Both the position numbers and the translations under genes were made by a program. The notes beneath the pieces are model-generated. The model was not told the DNA's origin and made no database searches. It saw only the letters and a list, made by a program, of their open reading frames with translations. A DNA stretch of 12,334 nt from Erysipelotrichaceae bacterium (GTDB lineage Bacteria > Bacillota_I > Bacilli_A > Erysipelotrichales > Erysipelotrichaceae), in contig DOKQ01000101.1 in the NCBI GenBank assembly GCA_003510215.1, forward strand, positions 1 to 12,334, in the 5' to 3' direction. This document shows positions 1 to 7,172 of this stretch, piece by piece. The first letter of the stretch is position 1; each line of letters opens with the position of its first letter.

Positions 1-1
1 T

Positions 2-106
2 GATTTCTTAAGTGAGTTTGGGGACCCTGAACCACCACTGTGGCAATGTCCTAAGTGCCACAAAGATACGCTTTCTCGAAAGCCTACTGTTAGCATCCTC
101 ATATAA
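2..106 (+). CDS. C-terminal fragment of an unrecognised protein with a Cys-x2-Cys motif
   Basis: An open frame enters from the left edge and ends at the TAA at 104-106, giving 34 residues. It contains a WQCPKCHKD stretch, which resembles half of a zinc ribbon, and ends in a short tail with several basic residues. A plus-strand hairpin with a T-run follows about 30 nt after the stop, which supports this strand. The opposite strand is also open here but has no ribosome binding site in front of its ATG. The fragment is too short to name a family. Some transposases and DNA-binding proteins end this way, but that is only a possibility. Confidence 0.4.
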   Translation, partial: DFLSEFGDPEPPLWQCPKCHKDTLSRKPTVSILI

Positions 107-134
107 ACATCGACTTCTTGTTTCGATTTCTTTT

Positions 135-160
135 GTGCGCTTTTACTTCGCACTTTTTTT
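135..160 (+). terminator. Intrinsic terminator for the left-edge gene
   Basis: GTGCG at 135-139 pairs with CGCAC at 149-153 across a 9-nt loop, and seven T follow at 154-160. The stem is short but GC-rich. It probably ends the gene whose stop is at 104-106 and faces the mnmG terminator. Confidence 0.6.
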
Positions 161-192
161 ATTGAACGCTAAGAGGACTTTCCTATAAGATC

Positions 193-214
193 AAAAAAGC
201 GGTTCCCCGCTTTT
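193..214 (-). terminator. Intrinsic terminator of mnmG
   Basis: Read on the minus strand, AAAAGCGG pairs perfectly with CCGCTTTT around a GGAA tetraloop and runs into a T-run (the A-run at 193-198). It begins 8 nt after the mnmG stop codon. Confidence 0.88.
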
Positions 215-222
215 AAGTTTCA

Positions 223-2079
223 TTATTTTCTGACTCGACTTTTAATGGTCATAAGCACATTGGTCACATCTGCAGGACTTACCCCGGATATACGGGATGC
301 CTGACCGATGGTTAACGGTCTTATCTTGGTCAGTTTCTGTCTTCCTTCGATAGATAAGTGCAATACATCGTCATAATTGATATCTTCTGGGATGGACAGT
401 TCATCCACACTGCGAAGTTTGTCTGCTTCTTTTCTTGCTTTAACAATGTATCCTTCATATTTAATTTCTACCTGTGTTTGATGGGCGACTTTCGCATCGA
501 CCTGTACATCAAGGTAAGGCAGGAAATCACTGATTTCAATATGAGGACGTTTAATCGCATCATGATACGATAAACCTTCGTTGAGTTGAGGGTATCCCTT
601 TGAAACAAGCAACTGATACAACTCGTCTTTTTTGGTGATGCGACGAGTTTTTAACTGTTCCATCAACAGATCTTTCATTTTCGTTGCCTGAACAAACGCA
701 TCATAGCGCTCATCCTTTAACAACCCCACCTGATGACCATACGCACTCAATCTTGATTCTGCATTGTCGTGTCTCAATAATAGCCGATATTCAGCCCTTG
801 ATGTTAATAGACGATAAGGTTCAAGTGTTCCCTTCGTGATCAGATCATCAATCATTACACCTATATATGCCTCATCTCTACGTAAAATAAGTGGTGGACG
901 CTGATCAAGTTTTAAGGCTGCATTGATGGCTGCCATTATACCCTGACCTGCCGCTTCTTCATATCCACTTGTACCATTAATCTGACCTGCTGTATACAGA
1001 TTTTTAATGATTCGAGTTTCTAGAGTAGGATAAAGTTGGGTTGGATCGATAGCATCATACTCGATAGCATATGCATACTCGCTAATTTCACAGTTCTCAA
1101 GTCCGGGTATCGTACGAATCATCTTATCTTGAACTTCCTTTGGAAGTGAAGTGGAAAAACCCTGTACATATGTTGTGTCTAGTCGAGCCGATTGTGGCTC
1201 AAGAAAGATCTGATGTCTATCCTTGTCCGCAAACCGCACGATTTTATCTTCAATCGATGGGCAATACCTTGGCCCAACACCCTCCACAACTCCTGAGTAC
1301 ATACTCGAACGATGCAGATTCAAATGAATCATCTCGTGTGTAGCTGCAGCTGTGTATGTCAGATAGCACGGATATTGCTCTTGTATAACCTGGTCCTCCG
1401 TTGTAACAGAGGAAAAGAACTGAAGTTTCTCATCTCCAGGTTGAATCGTCGTTTTACTAAAATCAATACTTGCTGTTTTAACTCGCGGAGGTGTCCCTGT
1501 CTTTAATCTAAACGTGGTAAATCCTGCATCCCGGATACTTTGCGAAAGTGTGTTGGTTGTAGGTTCATTGTCCGGACCATTTTCTGTCACTTCATCCGAA
1601 ATCATAATCTTGGAACTCATATATGTCCCCGTTGTAAGAATGACAGCTTTTGCATTGACAATTGTAGCGTCCTTCAACACAACTCCTTCAATAACTTTTT
1701 GATTGATAAGTAATCTTTCAACCATCGCTTCAATGACGGTCAGATTCTCTTGATTGAGAATGCATTCCTTCATCATCTCGCTATACGCCAACTTATCCGA
1801 TTGAACCCGAAGCGATTGAACCCCTGGGCCTTTATTAGTGTTTAACATCTTAAATTGCAAGGCGGTCTTGTCTGCTGTTATTCCCATCTGTCCGCCAAGA
1901 GCGTCGATTTCTCTAACCACAATTCCTTTAGCCGGACCACCGACAGAAGGGTTGCAAGGCATCATTGCTGTTTTATTTACGTTCATGGTGATGACGGCTG
2001 TCTTTTTTCCCATGCGTGCTGCCGCCAATGCAGCTTCTACACCCGCATGACCTGCCCCGATAACAATAATATCAAACAT
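223..2079 (-). CDS. mnmG: tRNA uridine-5-carboxymethylaminomethyl(34) synthesis enzyme MnmG (GidA)
   Basis: MnmG is the FAD-dependent partner of the GTPase MnmE. Together they install the (carboxymethyl)aminomethyl group on uridine 34 of several tRNAs in the cytoplasm. The 618 residues are close to the usual length (E. coli 629). Visible are the N-terminal dinucleotide-binding motif GAGHAG (8-13), the PCNPSVGGPAKG block (41-52) with Cys42 matching E. coli Cys47, the GVGPRYCPSIEDK block with the second conserved cysteine, the NGTSGYEEAAGQG flavin motif, and the C-terminal ASRISGVSPADV segment of the helical MnmE-binding domain. AAAGGAGG (2087-2094) lies 7 nt before the ATG and fixes the start. 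It is flanked by its own promoter and terminator and so looks monocistronic. mnmE and rsmG, its neighbours in many bacteria, are not next to it here. Confidence 0.97.
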   Translation of the reverse strand: MFDIIVIGAGHAGVEAALAAARMGKKTAVITMNVNKTAMMPCNPSVGGPAKGIVVREIDALGGQMGITADKTALQFKMLNTNKGPGVQSLRVQSDKLAYSEMMKECILNQENLTVIEAMVERLLINQKVIEGVVLKDATIVNAKAVILTTGTYMSSKIMISDEVTENGPDNEPTTNTLSQSIRDAGFTTFRLKTGTPPRVKTASIDFSKTTIQPGDEKLQFFSSVTTEDQVIQEQYPCYLTYTAAATHEMIHLNLHRSSMYSGVVEGVGPRYCPSIEDKIVRFADKDRHQIFLEPQSARLDTTYVQGFSTSLPKEVQDKMIRTIPGLENCEISEYAYAIEYDAIDPTQLYPTLETRIIKNLYTAGQINGTSGYEEAAGQGIMAAINAALKLDQRPPLILRRDEAYIGVMIDDLITKGTLEPYRLLTSRAEYRLLLRHDNAESRLSAYGHQVGLLKDERYDAFVQATKMKDLLMEQLKTRRITKKDELYQLLVSKGYPQLNEGLSYHDAIKRPHIEISDFLPYLDVQVDAKVAHQTQVEIKYEGYIVKARKEADKLRSVDELSIPEDINYDDVLHLSIEGRQKLTKIRPLTIGQASRISGVSPADVTNVLMTIKSRVRK

Positions 2080-2102
2080 ACTTCAGCCTCCTTTGCTAAC
2101 AC

Positions 2103-2132
2103 ATTTTAGCACAAATCAGTTGAATATGTAAA
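2103..2132 (-). promoter_or_regulatory. Sigma-A type promoter of mnmG
   Basis: On the minus strand there is TTTACA (2132-2127), an 18-nt spacer, then TAAAAT (2108-2103), just ahead of the mnmG ribosome binding site. The fit is reasonable but the spacer is 1 nt over optimum. Confidence 0.55.
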
Positions 2133-2137
2133 AAAGA

Positions 2138-2178
2138 TTACCCTAAATGTCGGATGGGAGTATAATGTTTAAAAGGGG
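2138..2178 (+). promoter_or_regulatory. Promoter -10 and ribosome binding site of the ferritin-VIT gene
   Basis: A perfect TATAAT lies at 2161-2166. The hexamer 17 nt upstream (TTACCC, 2138-2143) is a poor -35, so the promoter may be weak or activator dependent. AAAAGGGG at 2171-2178 is 9 nt before the ATG. I see no Fur or PerR box in this interval. If transcription starts about 7 nt after the -10, the 5' leader is only about 15 nt. Confidence 0.4.
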
Positions 2179-2187
2179 TAAAAAAAT

Positions 2188-3066
2188 ATGAACCAAATTT
2201 CAGAAAAAACTCTAAAACTTGTCTATCAGTTACAAAAAGCTGAGATGACCGAATATATCGTTTATCAGCGCATAGCCAAACGTATCAAAGATGATGAGAA
2301 CAGATCTATACTATTGAACATTGCTAAACAGGAGAAAGCCCACGCAGATATCTGGAAATCCTACACAAAGAAAGAAGCTAAACCAAACACCCTCGTTATT
2401 CTCTTCTTTGATATCTTGAATCGTATCTTCGGATATACGTTCACACTTAAAATTATGGAACGTGGAGAGGATAAAGCAAATCACTTTTATCAGGATATTT
2501 CCCAGGAAATACCCATTGCCACAAAGATCGCAAATGAAGAAGAAGAACATGAGCAAACTCTTATTGGCATGCTCGATGAAGAACGGTTGCAGTATGTGGG
2601 GTCGATGGTTCTTGGGCTAAATGATGCATTAGTTGAGTTGACCGGAACATTGGCAGGACTATCCTTTGCACTTCAGAATACTAAGATTATTGCTTTGTCT
2701 GGATTGGTTACGGGCATCAGTGCCACCTTATCCATGGCTAGCAGTGAGTACTTATCTGCCCGTAGTGACGGGAATGAGAATGCCTTAAAGTCAGCATTCT
2801 ACACGGGGATTATGTACATTGTGGCTGTTGTTTTACTTGTAGCCCCTTATCTGATTGCTCCTGTTGACCAATACCTTCCTGCGCTATTATCCATGCTTAT
2901 CATCGTTATTGTGATTATCTTTATCTTTACATACTATATCAGCGTCGCTAAAGACCTTCCATTCAAACGCAGATTTCTGGAAATGGCTGGGATTAGTATC
3001 TCTGTTGCTACCCTTTCTTTCTTTATTGGATTAGCCATAAAGTACTTCTTGAACATTGATATTTAG
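2188..3066 (+). CDS. Ferritin-like (rubrerythrin-type) domain fused to a VIT1/CCC1 transporter
   Basis: The 292 residues form two parts. Residues 1-130 are a four-helix ferritin-like domain with diiron-type ligands: E19 and/or E22, the E49-x2-H52 pair, E91 and/or E94, and the E118-x2-H121 pair inside an EEEEHE run. From about 137 onward is a VIT1/CCC1 membrane domain with the signatures GLNDALVELTGTLAGLSFAL (143-162) and SMASSEYLSARSD, and five predicted membrane segments near 141-162, 168-190, 206-226, 228-250 and 266-288. Proteins of this architecture (MbfA of rhizobia) export iron, and VIT1/CCC1 proteins move Fe2+ or Mn2+ out of the cytosol. The ferritin part probably binds or senses the metal before transport. 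It is transcribed alone, divergently from mnmG, and ends in its own terminator. The architecture is clear. The metal and direction are inferred from the family. Confidence 0.87.
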   Translation: MNQISEKTLKLVYQLQKAEMTEYIVYQRIAKRIKDDENRSILLNIAKQEKAHADIWKSYTKKEAKPNTLVILFFDILNRIFGYTFTLKIMERGEDKANHFYQDISQEIPIATKIANEEEEHEQTLIGMLDEERLQYVGSMVLGLNDALVELTGTLAGLSFALQNTKIIALSGLVTGISATLSMASSEYLSARSDGNENALKSAFYTGIMYIVAVVLLVAPYLIAPVDQYLPALLSMLIIVIVIIFIFTYYISVAKDLPFKRRFLEMAGISISVATLSFFIGLAIKYFLNIDI

Positions 3067-3096
3067 TCAATTCATTATCCTGTTCATGTATATAAG

Positions 3097-3124
3097 ACCG
3101 AAGCAGTCCAGTGTTTCGGTTTTT
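3097..3124 (+). terminator. Intrinsic terminator after the ferritin-VIT gene
   Basis: ACCGAAGCA (3097-3105) pairs with TGTTTCGGT (3112-3120), with one G-U pair and a 6-nt loop. The stem ends in TTTTT (3120-3124). It lies 30 nt after the stop codon. Confidence 0.8.
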
Positions 3125-3167
3125 GTCCATTTTCATACATAGAAACCAATGAAACGATACAAAACGA

Positions 3168-3196
3168 TTGACATTTTGCTCAAACCGTATTATTGT
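3168..3196 (+). promoter_or_regulatory. Sigma-A promoter of the GntR-ABC operon
   Basis: A consensus TTGACA (3168-3173) is followed after exactly 17 nt by TATTGT (3191-3196). Transcription would start near 3203, leaving a short leader of about 28 nt before the gene. Confidence 0.72.
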
Positions 3197-3214
3197 ATTA
3201 GTGTAATTAGTACA
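3194..3214 (+). promoter_or_regulatory. Candidate GntR (YtrA-type) operator overlapping the -10 region
   Basis: A 21-bp imperfect inverted repeat starts TGTA and ends TACA, with 7 of its 10 position pairs complementary. It overlaps the -10 hexamer and the expected transcription start, where a repressor would block initiation. Regulators of the YtrA subfamily bind spaced inverted repeats at their own promoters. Assignment to the adjacent regulator is inference from position. Confidence 0.4.
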
Positions 3215-3230
3215 GTGAAAGGAGGATATG

Positions 3231-3620
3231 ATGTTCACACTCAATTATAAGAGCCGGCTTCCGATTTACGAGCAGATACAAAGTCAGGTGATTGAGTTCA
3301 TTGCGCTTGGGTATCTAAAGCCCCACCATCAACTACCTGCTGTACGCCAATTGGCAAGTGACCTTGGTGTTAATCCAAATACCGTACAAAAGGCTTATCA
3401 GGAGCTGGAGCGGATGGGATATATCTATTCGCAGATTGGAAAAGGCTCGTTCATCAATGAACAACAGGATGTATTGCAGTTGACGAAGAATCAGAAATTT
3501 GATGATTTATGTGAATTAGTAACTCAAATGAAGGGATTAGGTATTGCATTAGAAGATATCTTGGATTGTTGCACATCCGTATTTAAGAAAGGAGATTTCA
3601 CTTATGATCCAACTCACTAG
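3231..3620 (+). CDS. GntR-family transcriptional regulator, YtrA subfamily
   Basis: A short GntR protein of 129 residues. The winged helix-turn-helix occupies about residues 8-75, with the helix-turn-helix LASDLGVNPNTVQKAYQELE followed by the GYIYSQIGKGSFI wing. Only about 50 residues follow, too few for a large effector domain. This is typical of YtrA-type regulators, which repress an adjacent ABC transporter operon. Two ATG codons are adjacent at 3228 and 3231. AAAGGAGG (3218-3225) leaves 2 nt to the first and 5 nt to the second, so 3231 is the better start. The last 17 nt overlap the start of the ATPase gene. It likely represses its own operon and is relieved by an unknown signal, such as a cell-wall-active compound in related systems. 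Confidence 0.92.
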   Translation: MFTLNYKSRLPIYEQIQSQVIEFIALGYLKPHHQLPAVRQLASDLGVNPNTVQKAYQELERMGYIYSQIGKGSFINEQQDVLQLTKNQKFDDLCELVTQMKGLGIALEDILDCCTSVFKKGDFTYDPTH

Positions 3621-4494
3621 CGTAAGCAAAAGTTTTGATAAAAAACTTGTCTTGGACCATATTGACTGGACAGTAAAAAAAGGCAGTGTCTTCGGTCTTG
3701 TCGGTCCTAACGGGGCTGGTAAATCCACATTGCTACGATTAATCAGTGGTGTTTTACAAGCTGATTCCGGAACTGTTTTAGTAGATGGTGATATAGTTTA
3801 TGATCAACCTCACATCAAACGTCGCATCCTTTTCCTTGCGGATGAACCATTCTTCCTTCATCAGTCTACATTGAAGGAAATGAAGGAATTTTATAAGATT
3901 TTCTATCCTGCATTCGATGAGGCTGTTTACGCAAAACTATTAAACAACTTCCCAATTAATGAAAATGAGAAAATTAATACATTCTCTAAAGGGATGAAAC
4001 GTCAAGCAGGGCTTATTTTGGCACTATCTGTCAGTCCAGATGTCTTGTTACTGGATGAAGCATTTGATGGATTGGACCCTGTCATGAGATTAACTCTCAA
4101 AAGATTTATTTCCAATGAGATTCTGAATCGAGATATGACGGTTGTCATTTCGTCTCATAATCTTCGGGAACTCGAAGACATCTGTGATCAAATCGCTTTA
4201 ATTGACCATAACAAAGTTGTAATGAGCGGAGATGTTGACGTGATCAAAGGAGACTTCCACAAGTATCAGATAGGATTCAATCATGATGTTGAAAACAGTG
4301 CTTTTGATTCTTTAAAGCCAATTCATTTGGAACGACTCGGTAATGTATTTACCCTTGTTTGCAAAGGGAATAAAGATGAAGTCAAGGCGCAGATTGATGA
4401 TTTGCAACCTGCACTCATCAATGAGTTACCACTTAATCTAGAAGAAATCTTTGTTTATGAAATGGAGGGAAGAGGCTATGGCAAATCTTTGTAA
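3604..4494 (+). CDS. ABC transporter ATP-binding protein of the GntR-linked exporter
   Basis: This cytoplasmic nucleotide-binding subunit has 296 residues. It shows Walker A GPNGAGKST (34-42), a signature loop FSKGMKRQ (127-134) in place of LSGGQ, Walker B VLLLDEAFDGLDP (147-159) with catalytic E152, and the switch histidine H185 in SSHNLRELED. At the Q-loop position the sequence is LADEPFF, so the usual glutamine is replaced by an acidic residue. As far as I know this variation and the SKGM signature are common in BcrA/YtrB-type exporters. About 80 residues form a C-terminal accessory region. AGGAG lies upstream within the gntR reading frame. The gene overlaps gntR by 17 nt and its 3' end overlaps the permease gene by 17 nt, so translational coupling is likely. 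It should power the permease encoded next. The substrate is unknown. Confidence 0.94.
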   Translation: MIQLTSVSKSFDKKLVLDHIDWTVKKGSVFGLVGPNGAGKSTLLRLISGVLQADSGTVLVDGDIVYDQPHIKRRILFLADEPFFLHQSTLKEMKEFYKIFYPAFDEAVYAKLLNNFPINENEKINTFSKGMKRQAGLILALSVSPDVLLLDEAFDGLDPVMRLTLKRFISNEILNRDMTVVISSHNLRELEDICDQIALIDHNKVVMSGDVDVIKGDFHKYQIGFNHDVENSAFDSLKPIHLERLGNVFTLVCKGNKDEVKAQIDDLQPALINELPLNLEEIFVYEMEGRGYGKSL

Positions 4495-6667
4495 AATCCG
4501 CATATCCACTGAGTACTTCCGATTTCTTGTAAAGCGTAATGTTCGCTTCATGGTTCTAAGTACCATTGCTATGTTTGTATTGTATCCACTTCTCGCGTTT
4601 ACCGAATATATTATCAGTGGATCCTATGGCTCATTCGTGTTTACTATGGGTCAGATATTCCTAACAATTTTACTTGTACTAAGTATATTTATTGTCCCTT
4701 TCTTGCTTTACTCTTATATGAATAGCAAGAGAAATCTCGATGTTTATCATGCTTTACCGATTAAACGGAAAGATTTATTTGTAACAACACTATTAAGTGG
4801 CTTTGTTCTGGTATTTATACCGTTTACTCTTACATTTGCGGCTGGTGGCATTTATCAGTTGCTCGTAATCCAAGGTATTGACTGGGTATTAATGCTCAAG
4901 CAATACTTCTATAGTGTAGCCTTAATCCTCGCCATCATGGGACCGATTCTGTTCGCCATGATGAACACAGGAACAGGTGTTGACGGATTAATCTATGGTA
5001 TCATCATTCATTTAATCCCAGGTATTCTCTATGGTGCTTATCTTGTTTATGGAAACACTATGTTATTGGGATTTGCGGTCAATGATCCATCACTGTTTTT
5101 ACTCTATGCTTCTCCTATCTGGTCTTTGTTTGAGTTGGTATTTAACACAACACGAGAGTACCCAAATCCTATGCTTATTGCTATCTACTGGATAGTCATT
5201 GGTATAGCTATTTGTTACCTCAATCTTTACTTCTACCAGATCAGAAAATCCGAACGTGCTGAAAATCCTTTTACGAATATCTGGTTCTTCCCGATTATCG
5301 TCACTGTATTTACGCTAATTGTTCAGATCTTCTTCTATAGTACATTTGCATCGATGAATCAAAATTATGACGGAATGTTGCGCATCGATTATCGCATGCT
5401 TATCTTCCCGGTATTCTTCACCTTCGTCATGTATCTGATTCTTGATGTTATTGCTCATCGTGGATTCAAAAACCTCATTAAAGCTATGGGTGTCTTTGCT
5501 TTGATTACTGCTGTATCTCTTGGTGGATTTACAATTAGTGCATCTTCCAATGGATTGGGCTATGTCACAAGCATCCCAACCTCTTCTAACGTTAAGGAAG
5601 TTGAACTTTCCATGTATGATCAGTATGGATTAATCTTTGCCAGCGATTATCGCTATAGTTATCCAAGTAGTCAATCAAATAAGCTTATATTTAAAGATGA
5701 TGCTTCGATTGAAGCCATCATAAAAACCCATCAGACCATTCTTGATGGATATAAAGAGTTTAACTATCGTAAGGTCTGGTCTTCACAAAACCCAATTGAA
5801 TCAAAATATCCATTCACACTTTCTGACGAATACTTCAACACAAGCATTACAATTAAATACACGATGAACAATGGTTCCAGTATGATTCGTTCCTACTCGA
5901 TTCCATATGCGTGGACGTATGACTTATTACCACTGGTAGCAAGTGAAGAAGTGTTCAATCAGAAATATCCACAGTTTGGCCGTTTGGATATGTGGAGTCG
6001 TTATCGTACTTTTGAGATTACAAATACCTTATTCAGTACATTTACAGATTCCAATACCGTCAGCAATGATTCTGAAGTTTTAAAAGAAGTTGCGAAACGA
6101 TATAAAGAAGATTATTTGGCACTTAACTACGAGGAAATCATTTTCTCCAAAGAACCAATCCTTGGATTCTTCTTGGTTGAGCCATGTACAACAACCACCA
6201 ATTGTCATCCAAACATTATGCCAATTACAGCTAAGTTCACCCGTACACTCGCTTATTTGGATAGTATCAATGTCTCGATACCAGAGGTTACATTACCTAC
6301 CGGACCTACGACCATTGTGCTTCCAAATTCAAACTCTGATAGAAGCCCATTCTTTATGATTCAGAATTTGTCTGGTATCTATGATGTATACTATCGAATG
6401 GAAAAAGATTATGTTTCATCCCAGTTTGATGTCATCGATGTTGATCCAGAAGATTTAATGCCACTGCTTCCATATATGATGAACGGATCGATTATGTCAT
6501 CCGCCATGGGTACAGTTCGTATAAGACCTGGAAACTTTATTATGGAGAGCAATTCAACCTACTTGTTCTTCACCTTAACTGAAGGTGCTGCAGATTTACT
6601 TGAGCAATACAAGTCTATTTATCCAATCCGAAGGGTTTCATTAGATTCAATTCTTTGGAATGACTAA
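4478..6667 (+). CDS. ABC transporter permease with a large C-terminal domain
   Basis: The 729-residue protein has a membrane half (about 1-360) with eight or nine predicted helices, the first near 25-45 and 57-79. It contains the YHALPIKRKDLF segment (90-101) after the second helix, which is typical of ABC-2 family permeases. The other half (about 365-729) is hydrophilic, rich in Tyr, Ser and Asn, and unrecognised by me. I believe related GntR-linked permeases carry a named domain of unknown function here (possibly DUF6449), but cannot confirm it. Its only two cysteines, C570 and C576, sit close together (C-x5-C). The start is the ATG at 4478, since GGAGGGA (4464-4470) lies 7 nt upstream. A TTG and an ATG further up in the same frame lack a site. 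It probably pairs with the ATPase as an exporter or envelope-stress transporter. Substrate and topology are open. Confidence 0.87.
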   Translation: MANLCKIRISTEYFRFLVKRNVRFMVLSTIAMFVLYPLLAFTEYIISGSYGSFVFTMGQIFLTILLVLSIFIVPFLLYSYMNSKRNLDVYHALPIKRKDLFVTTLLSGFVLVFIPFTLTFAAGGIYQLLVIQGIDWVLMLKQYFYSVALILAIMGPILFAMMNTGTGVDGLIYGIIIHLIPGILYGAYLVYGNTMLLGFAVNDPSLFLLYASPIWSLFELVFNTTREYPNPMLIAIYWIVIGIAICYLNLYFYQIRKSERAENPFTNIWFFPIIVTVFTLIVQIFFYSTFASMNQNYDGMLRIDYRMLIFPVFFTFVMYLILDVIAHRGFKNLIKAMGVFALITAVSLGGFTISASSNGLGYVTSIPTSSNVKEVELSMYDQYGLIFASDYRYSYPSSQSNKLIFKDDASIEAIIKTHQTILDGYKEFNYRKVWSSQNPIESKYPFTLSDEYFNTSITIKYTMNNGSSMIRSYSIPYAWTYDLLPLVASEEVFNQKYPQFGRLDMWSRYRTFEITNTLFSTFTDSNTVSNDSEVLKEVAKRYKEDYLALNYEEIIFSKEPILGFFLVEPCTTTTNCHPNIMPITAKFTRTLAYLDSINVSIPEVTLPTGPTTIVLPNSNSDRSPFFMIQNLSGIYDVYYRMEKDYVSSQFDVIDVDPEDLMPLLPYMMNGSIMSSAMGTVRIRPGNFIMESNSTYLFFTLTEGAADLLEQYKSIYPIRRVSLDSILWND

Positions 6668-6692
6668 CCACGAGCAATCTCGTGGTTTTTTT
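6666..6692 (+). terminator. Intrinsic terminator of the GntR-ABC operon
   Basis: AACCACGAG (6666-6674) and CTCGTGGTT (6679-6687) form a perfect 9-bp stem with a CAAT loop, and the T-run covers 6686-6692. The stem starts within the permease stop codon. Confidence 0.92.
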
Positions 6693-6730
6693 AATATGTT
6701 TGTACTATGATTCATTGGGAGGTAGAAAAT

Positions 6731-7135
6731 ATGGACTTTAATTTACAGACACCTACGTTGTTGTTTTCCGCTATTTCACTATTAATGCTAGCCTACACAA
6801 ACCGATTTGTCGTTATCGCAGGTCTGATACGTGATTTGTACGACCGTCATCAGAAAAATCCATCCGAGATTACAAAAGCGCAACTGATTAACCTTCGCAG
6901 ACGCATGAGTATCATTCGTAACATGCAGGTATTTGGCGGTTTTAGCTTTTTCTTCAGTGTTCTGAGTTTGCTTCTATTGCTCGTGAATGCTGACATAAGC
7001 GCACGCGTTTCCTTTAGTATTTCTGTGGTATTGCTATTGGTCTCTCTTGGACTCTTAATTACTGAACTTCAGATTTCCGTGAATGCTCTCAATATTCAGC
7101 TGAGTGATTTCGAAAAACAACTCAAGTCAAAATAA
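6731..7135 (+). CDS. DUF2721 family small membrane protein
   Basis: This 134-residue membrane protein matches what I recall of DUF2721: an N-terminal helix with ISLLMLAYTNRFVVIAGLIRD (roughly 14-34), a basic segment with NLRRRMSIIRNM, then two hydrophobic helices near 68-88 and 92-113, ending in a charged tail. No function is established for the family as far as I know. The start is the ATG at 6731, 8 nt after GGGAGG (6717-6722). An upstream in-frame ATG at 6707 has no ribosome binding site. The gene follows the terminator of the ABC operon by about 40 nt. No convincing -35 element is visible, so it may have a weak promoter of its own or depend on readthrough. Confidence 0.85.
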   Translation: MDFNLQTPTLLFSAISLLMLAYTNRFVVIAGLIRDLYDRHQKNPSEITKAQLINLRRRMSIIRNMQVFGGFSFFFSVLSLLLLLVNADISARVSFSISVVLLLVSLGLLITELQISVNALNIQLSDFEKQLKSK

Positions 7136-7172
7136 AACGTTTCTGGCATGACTCATGCTAGAAACGTTTTTT
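7134..7172. terminator. Bidirectional intrinsic terminator between two convergent genes
   Basis: A 17-bp stem (7134-7150 with 7154-7170, one G-U pair) closes on the 3-nt loop ACT. It is flanked by A-rich sequence on the left and a T-run on the right (7167-7172), so it works in both directions. It includes the last bases of the DUF2721 stop codon and abuts the stop codon of the minus-strand gene. Confidence 0.87.

Noticed and set aside
1838..2109. Plus-strand open frames of 70 and 84 codons near the mnmG start
   Set aside because: They mirror the conserved N-terminal coding sequence of mnmG, and the longer one also runs across the mnmG ribosome binding site and promoter.
4451..4477. Longer permease start at TTG 4451 or ATG 4457
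   Set aside because: Neither has a ribosome binding site, whereas GGAGGGA sits 7 nt before the ATG at 4478, in line with the other starts in the operon.
6703..6708. TACTAT as a -10 element for the DUF2721 gene
   Set aside because: The matching -35 position falls inside the preceding terminator stem and has no resemblance to a -35 hexamer, so I do not list it as a promoter.
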